This document shows, in pieces, positions 58,906-64,000 of a stretch of DNA of 64,000 nucleotides. The notes under the pieces are model-generated. The model was not told the origin of the DNA, searched no databases, and was given only the letters and a program-made list of their open reading frames with translations. The stretch is from Colwellia demingiae. GTDB taxonomy: Bacteria > Pseudomonadota > Gammaproteobacteria > Enterobacterales > Alteromonadaceae. The number at the start of each line of letters is the position of its first letter. Position 1 is the first letter of the stretch. The DNA lies in assembly GCF_007954275.1 (NCBI RefSeq), contig NZ_VOLT01000003.1:1-64000 (forward strand), given 5' to 3'. Both the position numbers and the translations under genes were made by a program.

Positions 58906-59221
58906 GGTATACCTTTAATAGATGTATGTGAGTTTATAATAATGACTTATAAGCCAAAAAACTAAAAAGCCTCTTGTTCAAATAGTCGATTTAAATTGTC
59001 ACTTAACCAAGCTAACCCATTTATTGTCGTTTATAAAAAAGACAGTGTAGATTAACTAAAAATTAAGCGCCGCATTTTATACCATAAAAAGGATCCTTTA
59101 GCGAGGTAAAAATGATTTGTCATCAAATGTCGATTTATAGTGGGATAATCGGACAAGGCGAGTTAAAATCATCGGATATAGATATATTTAATTAAAATCA
59201 TCAACTTTTGTAGAGTAAATA

Positions 59222-59842
59222 ATGGCAGCAGAATTATTTTTCATTTATGACAGTCACTGTCCGTGGAGTTATGCAACAACTCCCTTAGTGAATGCGGTAA
59301 ACCAAGCGTTACCAGAAGTGGCTTTGAATTTATGGCATTGCGCCTACTTTTCAGATGCCGACGGCGAGAATATAATAACTAAGCAACAAATAGCTCAAGT
59401 TAAAGACTTGTCTTCAGTTAACTTTTCACCTGATTATATGAGTAAGTTAACACAAGGAAAAGATTCTACCTTATGTGCCAACCTCATGACTTGGGCTGTG
59501 GGTAAAACACCACAGCAAGCATTAGGATTATTAAACGCTCTGCAGACAGCACATTTCTCAGCAGGTAATGACCTAAGTGAGCCAGCAGATTTGAACGACA
59601 TTATTGAAGAGTTCAAATTATCTGTACCGGCAAAAGTGATTAATAAAACCAAATTAACCACTGATGCGGCGGCACAAGTGCATGAAATTTATGCCCTACA
59701 AGATATAATAGGAACTCAAGCCATTCCTGCATTATTATTGGCTATAGATGATGAACTCATCCTACTTAATCACAATTTTTACCTAGAAGATCCTAATGCC
59801 ATCGTTGATGCGATAAAATTAGAGTTAAATAAATACAGTTAA
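59222..59842 (+). CDS. DsbA-like thioredoxin-fold protein (CPWS motif)
   Basis: 206 residues. IYDSHCPWSYATTPLVNAV (8-26) is the thioredoxin-fold active-site region, but the second Cys is Ser (CPWS in place of CPxC), so it cannot act as a normal dithiol oxidoreductase. Thr/Ser in such a place is seen in glutathione-dependent members related to HCCA isomerase/GST-kappa. IIGTQAIPALLLAIDDEL has the conserved cis-Pro. No signal peptide, so cytosolic. It is divergent from rpsB, where enterobacteria keep map; exact function unknown. Confidence 0.75.
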   Translation: MAAELFFIYDSHCPWSYATTPLVNAVNQALPEVALNLWHCAYFSDADGENIITKQQIAQVKDLSSVNFSPDYMSKLTQGKDSTLCANLMTWAVGKTPQQALGLLNALQTAHFSAGNDLSEPADLNDIIEEFKLSVPAKVINKTKLTTDAAAQVHEIYALQDIIGTQAIPALLLAIDDELILLNHNFYLEDPNAIVDAIKLELNKYS

Positions 59843-59886
59843 CTTGCTATCTTATTAGCACGTTGCTCATCGATAAAGATGAAATC

Positions 59887-60062
59887 ATACCAATGACATT
59901 AATTATAGGCTACTGCTTCCATTGAAAAATTAGCAATGACAATAAATTTTCAAAAAACAAGGTGCTTAATCGAGTGATAGCTGGCTATTACCATTGAAAG
60001 CACCGACGTTATTGGATATTTAGGCCACATAAAAATGATCACTTAGTTACCGTTATTGGTAT
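59887..60062. repeat. Intergenic repeat, family B, copy 2 (upstream of map)
   Basis: Ends ATACCAATGAC and, read inward from the right, AATACCAATAACGG; 176 bp. Read in reverse it matches 38836-38990 over TAACTAAGTG, TGGCC, AATATCCAATAAC, TGCTTTCAAT, AATAGC, CTCGATTAAGCA and TTGAAAATT. No coding frame. It fills much of the gap before map. Confidence 0.72.
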
Positions 60063-60130
60063 TAAAATTAATTGAAAGCTTAGCCGCAAGTAACAATCCG
60101 GCTAGCGTAAACTAAAAGAGATAGAACAAG

Positions 60131-60919
60131 ATGGGCATCACCATAAAAAGCCAAGACGAAATAGCCAAAATGCGTATTGCTGGACAATTAGCTGCTGACG
60201 TTTTAGAAATGATCGCTCCGCATGTAAAAGCAGGTGTCAGTACTGATGAACTCAATACCTTATGTGCCGATTACACAGAAAAGGTTCAACATGCTATATC
60301 TGCACCACTGAACTACCATCACTTCCCAAAGTCTATTTGTACTTCTGTTAACCATGTTGTTTGCCACGGTATTCCTGATGCAACAGTGTTAGGTGATGGC
60401 GATATTATTAATATTGATATCACAGTAATTAAAGACGGTTATCATGGTGATACCAGTAAAATGTTTATTATTGGTGAACCATCAGCTGAAGATAATCGCC
60501 TATGTCGAATCACTCAAGAGTCACTTTATTTAGCACTTAAGAAAGTTAAGCCAGGCGCCACTTTTGGTGAAATTGGCGCAACTATTCAAAAGTTCGTCAA
60601 AAAATCAGGTCGTTATTCTATTGTTAAAGACTATTGTGGTCATGGTATTGGTAAAGAGTTTCATGAAGAACCACAAATTATGCATTATAAAAATAATGAC
60701 AAAACTAAAATGGAAGTAGGCATGTGTTTCACCATTGAACCTATGGTTAACCTGGGCCGCGCCGGTACTACTTTAGACAAAACGGATAACTGGACTGTTT
60801 ATACTGCCGATGGTAAAAGGTCTGCGCAATGGGAACACACCATTGTAGTAACTAAAACCGGTTGTGAGATTTTAACTTTACGTAAAGAAGAAACAATTGC
60901 GCGTATATTACATAATTAG
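60131..60919 (+). CDS. map: Methionine aminopeptidase, type I
   Basis: 262 residues. The metal ligands are in NIDITVIKDGYHGDTSKMF (two Asp), GHGIGKEFHEEP (His), CFTIEPMVN (Glu) and SAQWEHTIVV (Glu). It removes the initiator Met. It lies on the strand opposite rpsB, as in other gammaproteobacteria, and before glnD. Confidence 0.97.
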   Translation: MGITIKSQDEIAKMRIAGQLAADVLEMIAPHVKAGVSTDELNTLCADYTEKVQHAISAPLNYHHFPKSICTSVNHVVCHGIPDATVLGDGDIINIDITVIKDGYHGDTSKMFIIGEPSAEDNRLCRITQESLYLALKKVKPGATFGEIGATIQKFVKKSGRYSIVKDYCGHGIGKEFHEEPQIMHYKNNDKTKMEVGMCFTIEPMVNLGRAGTTLDKTDNWTVYTADGKRSAQWEHTIVVTKTGCEILTLRKEETIARILHN

Positions 60920-60926
60920 TATCTAA

Positions 60927-61018
60927 TACCAAACGGATTAATTTGTTGGTCCGATTGGTATAACCCCGTTAACATTCAAACTGCAGGAATAATGCAAATT
61001 GCATTGATAACGGGTATA
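60927..61018. repeat. Pair of short inverted repeats between map and glnD
   Basis: ATACCAAACGGATTAATTTG and GTCCGATTGGTAT form an imperfect hairpin (60927-60962); TAACCCCGTTA and TGATAACGGGTATA form a second (60960-61018). The ends share the ATACCAA/TTGGTAT words with the two repeat families. No T-run follows, so neither is a classic terminator. Confidence 0.55.
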
Positions 61019-61065
61019 AAACATTAAAAACCACAGATTAATCGCTATAGATAAAAGGTAAGCTC

Positions 61066-63702
61066 TTGACTAGTCATTCCGCATCCGTACATATAGTTCC
61101 GTCACACTTTATTGATCAGTTAGCTATTAGTGCTGACTTTTTATCTACTCGAGATATCTGCCAATTAAGCCAATCATTTAACTCTTGGTTAAAAGACGTT
61201 TTTATTGATAACGATATAAATGATTTATTATCAGCACGGGCTGTTTTTGTAGACGCTATTTTAAAGAAGCTTTGGTGCCAACACCATCTCGATGAATTTC
61301 AAATTACCCTTATTGCTGTCGGTGGTTATGGTCGCGGGGAACTACATCCTCAATCTGACGTTGATATATTATTACTGACGCAAGAAGAAGTTGACCTCGA
61401 ACTTGAAGAAAAAATATCAAGCTTCATTACCCAGCTTTGGGATATTAAACTTGATATTGGCCACAGTGTTCGTTCTATTAAAGAGTGTTTAAAACAAGCG
61501 GTAAAAGAAGTAACCGTTGCGACTAATTTAATGGAAATGCGACAAGTTGCCGGTAACGAAACACTTACTCAACAATTAACACCTTTATTAAGTGAAGACG
61601 TTTTTTGGACCTCTGAGAAATTCTTTATTGCCAAATGCAAAGAACAAGAAGCCAGACATCAACAATACCGAGGTGCGGCGTATACCCTTGAACCGAATTT
61701 AAAAGCGAACCCAGGTGGTTTGCGTGATATTCAAACTATCGCTTGGGTAGCAAAACGACACTTTTCAGCCGATTCCTTAGAAGAACTGGTTGAACACGAC
61801 TACCTCTATCCAAATGAATTTTTTGAGTTGCTAGAATCACAAGATTATCTATGGCGCATGCGTTTTGCACTGCACTTTGTTGCCGGCCGTAGCGAAAATC
61901 GTCTTTTATTTGACTATCAAGCTGATGTTGCGAAGATGATGGGCTTTGGTGATGAGGGGAAAGCCCCTGTAGAACGTATGATGAAACGTTTTTTTCGTAT
62001 TATTGCTCGAGTGACAGAATTAAATACCATGCTGCTACAGCATTTTGAACAAGCTATCATTAAGAAGCCTGAGCTGAGTAGTATCAGTATTATTAACCAA
62101 GATTTTGAACTAGTTGATAAATTAATCAACACCAGAAATGACCGCATATTTATGCGACCAGTCAAAATGATTGAAATGTTTTTGATCATTGCTCAAGAAC
62201 CCGGCATTAAAGGTATACATTCACATACCATGAGGTTAATGCGTAATGCTCGCAGACGATTAATTTCCGGATTAATTGATTATGCAGAATGTCGCCGAAT
62301 GTTTATGGCTATTATTCGTCATCCACGTGGCTTGGGTTTAGCATTAACTTTGATGCACCGACATAGCATACTAAGTTCATATCTACCGCTTTGGCGTAAT
62401 ATCGCTGGCCAAATGCAATTTGACCTGTTCCATGCATACTCAGTGGATGAACATAGCTACCGAGTCATTAAGAATTTGCACCAATTCAGTCAAAAAGAGC
62501 ATAATCATAAATTTCCATTATGTAGTAAAATAGTGCAAAAAATTCGTAAACCAGAAGTACTCTACCTTGCTGGATTTTTCCACGATATTGGCAAAGGTCG
62601 TGGTGGCGATCATGCTAAATTAGGTGCTGTTGATGCCTTAACTTTTTGCTTGTCACATCAATTGAGCAAACATGACAGTAATATGGTGGCATGGCTTGTT
62701 GAACATCATTTATTAATGTCTGTTACTGCCCAGCGTCGTGATATTAATGACGAGAATGTTATTCGTACTTTTGGTGAAATAGTTCGAGATGAAGCACATT
62801 TAAATTACCTCTATTGTTTAACCGTTGCTGACATGCGCGGTACCAATGAAAGTCTTTGGAATAATTGGAAAGCAAACCTGCTTGAAGAGCTATATTTTAA
62901 TACCTTAAGTGCATTTCGACATGGTTTAGAAAAACCTGTAGAAGTTCGTTCTAAAATTAGAGAAAATCAACAACAAGCATTGGCTTTGTTAAGCGAAAAT
63001 AATGTTGATGAGCACAGTATTAAAGCCTTGTGGCGTGAGTTTAGAATTGACTACTTTTTACGTTATTCACCAGAGCAAATAGCCCGTCAATGTCAGAACA
63101 TTATCGAACACGATAGAGAAAAACCATTAGTACTCATCAGCCCTATACCTTATAGAGGTGGGACGGAAGTATTTATTTTCACAAAAGAAAAAAACAACAC
63201 CTTTGCCAATACAGTTTCATTTTTGGTCACAAAAAAGCTATCGATTCATGATGCAAAAATTATCACGACAAAAACTGGCTATACGGTAAATACCTTTGTG
63301 GTACTCGACAGTCGTAATAAACCTTTAAGAGAACGTTTCTATACCAAGGAAATGGGTCAAGCGTTAGTTGATAGACTACAGCAAGTAAATATCTGCGAGC
63401 TTCCTGAACCAAAGCTAGCGAGACACATGAAAAAATTTAAAGTGCCGCTACGCGTTAACTTTATTAAAATACATGCAAAAAATCGAACTATGATAGAGAT
63501 AATAGCTCTGGATAGACCAGGTTTATTGTCCAACATTAGTCAATTATTTTTAGAGGCACGGGTTAATATCCACTCAGCAAAAATAACAACCTTTGGTGAA
63601 AAAGCTGATGATGTTTTCACTATTTCAACCGAAAATGATGATGCGCTAACTACTCAAGAAAAAGAAGCCTTAGCACTTAGGTTAACGCAAGAGATTGATT
63701 AA
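61066..63702 (+). CDS. glnD: Bifunctional PII uridylyltransferase/uridylyl-removing enzyme
   Basis: 878 residues. The nucleotidyltransferase domain shows [20 protein letters not shown] (85-104), then the HD domain with [17 protein letters not shown] (His506 region), and two C-terminal ACT domains (about 690-870, second with [20 protein letters not shown]). It senses glutamine and modifies PII. The start is TTG at 61066 with AAAGGT ahead. It is between map and dapD, the standard order. Confidence 0.95.
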   Translation: MTSHSASVHIVPSHFIDQLAISADFLSTRDICQLSQSFNSWLKDVFIDNDINDLLSARAVFVDAILKKLWCQHHLDEFQITLIAVGGYGRGELHPQSDVDILLLTQEEVDLELEEKISSFITQLWDIKLDIGHSVRSIKECLKQAVKEVTVATNLMEMRQVAGNETLTQQLTPLLSEDVFWTSEKFFIAKCKEQEARHQQYRGAAYTLEPNLKANPGGLRDIQTIAWVAKRHFSADSLEELVEHDYLYPNEFFELLESQDYLWRMRFALHFVAGRSENRLLFDYQADVAKMMGFGDEGKAPVERMMKRFFRIIARVTELNTMLLQHFEQAIIKKPELSSISIINQDFELVDKLINTRNDRIFMRPVKMIEMFLIIAQEPGIKGIHSHTMRLMRNARRRLISGLIDYAECRRMFMAIIRHPRGLGLALTLMHRHSILSSYLPLWRNIAGQMQFDLFHAYSVDEHSYRVIKNLHQFSQKEHNHKFPLCSKIVQKIRKPEVLYLAGFFHDIGKGRGGDHAKLGAVDALTFCLSHQLSKHDSNMVAWLVEHHLLMSVTAQRRDINDENVIRTFGEIVRDEAHLNYLYCLTVADMRGTNESLWNNWKANLLEELYFNTLSAFRHGLEKPVEVRSKIRENQQQALALLSENNVDEHSIKALWREFRIDYFLRYSPEQIARQCQNIIEHDREKPLVLISPIPYRGGTEVFIFTKEKNNTFANTVSFLVTKKLSIHDAKIITTKTGYTVNTFVVLDSRNKPLRERFYTKEMGQALVDRLQQVNICELPEPKLARHMKKFKVPLRVNFIKIHAKNRTMIEIIALDRPGLLSNISQLFLEARVNIHSAKITTFGEKADDVFTISTENDDALTTQEKEALALRLTQEID

Positions 63703-63750
63703 CTAAGTTACAGCCTTATAACACTAATAAATTTCAAATAGGAAAGCCTA

Positions 63751-64000
63751 ATGACAGATTTAAAACACTTAGCTAGTGTAATTGAACAAGCCTTTGAAGA
63801 AAGAGCCAGTATTTCACCTGCAACCGTTTCAAGTGATGTTAAAAACGCAGTACTTGATGCTTTAGCAGCATTAAATAACGGTAGTGCGCGCGTAGCCGAG
63901 AAAGTAGATGGTAGCTGGCATGTAAACCAATGGCTTAAAAAAGCGGTATTACTTTCTTTTCGTATCTGGGATAACCAAGTAATTGATGGTGCAGAAAGTA
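63751..64000 (+). CDS. dapD: Tetrahydrodipicolinate N-succinyltransferase (cut by the window end)
   Basis: 83 residues are present from ATG 63751 ([20 protein letters not shown]) before the window stops. The N-terminal helical domain with VRNAVxxALxxLNxGxxRVAEK and the [17 protein letters not shown] motif is specific for DapD. GGAAAG lies just before the start. It makes the succinylated intermediate of the lysine/diaminopimelate pathway. Position after glnD is as in E. coli. Confidence 0.93.
   Translation, partial: MTDLKHLASVIEQAFEERASISPATVSSDVKNAVLDALAALNNGSARVAEKVDGSWHVNQWLKKAVLLSFRIWDNQVIDGAES

Overview
The window looks like chromosome of an AT-rich marine gammaproteobacterium of the Alteromonadales, most likely Colwellia or a close relative. 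The basis is gene order and protein character: the seqA-ybfF-ybfE-fldA-fur block, the rpsB-tsf-pyrH-frr-uppS-cdsA-dxr-rseP-bamA-skp-lpxD-fabZ-lpxA-lpxB-rnhB-dnaE-accA superoperon, a liuR-liuABCDE cluster, and many short A+T-rich intergenic repeats. The genus is an inference; no database was consulted.

Region by region. 1-430: promoters and leader of a ribosomal RNA operon that runs leftward out of the window (two rRNA-type promoters, boxB/boxA). 553-4280 (minus): a decayed valine/isoleucine degradation operon of ivd type: thiolase and 3-hydroxyisobutyryl-CoA hydrolase are intact, an enoyl-CoA hydratase is reduced to a broken C-terminal relic, and the short-chain dehydrogenase has an in-frame stop. 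4567-13424 (plus): liuR and an intact leucine/isovalerate pathway (liuA-B-C-D-E) followed by a two-subunit 3-oxoacid CoA-transferase. 13639-14162: a c-di-GMP-I (GEMM) riboswitch in front of a small exported protein. 14408-22132: patatin phospholipase, KefB-type antiporter, diguanylate cyclase, a zinc-ribbon hypothetical protein, RhlE-type helicase and a PsrA-like TetR regulator. 22327-22838: a tandem 259-bp duplication, each copy ending in a strong terminator, which looks like twin small-RNA genes. 22940-28464: an ACE-like lipoprotein peptidase and the bkd (branched-chain 2-oxoacid dehydrogenase) genes. 28854-36207: pgm, seqA, ybfF, DUF2788, ybfE, fldA, fur, yjdM, sstT. 36310-58816 (minus): tilS, accA, dnaE and the lipid A/outer-membrane/translation superoperon back to rpsB. 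59222-64000 (plus): a DsbA-like protein, map, glnD and the start of dapD.

How the parts fit. Bkd turns branched 2-oxoacids into acyl-CoAs; LiuA-E take isovaleryl-CoA to acetoacetate and acetyl-CoA; the CoA-transferase and thiolase finish acetoacetate. A perfect 16-bp palindrome sits before liuR, and near-matches precede the thiolase and bkd genes, suggesting one LiuR regulon. A diguanylate cyclase lies about 4 kb from the c-di-GMP riboswitch. Two families of small inverted-repeat elements are scattered through the otherwise canonical housekeeping operons, including between lpxA and lpxB, dnaE and accA, and tsf and pyrH.

No tRNA gene, CRISPR array, prophage, transposase or defence system was seen.
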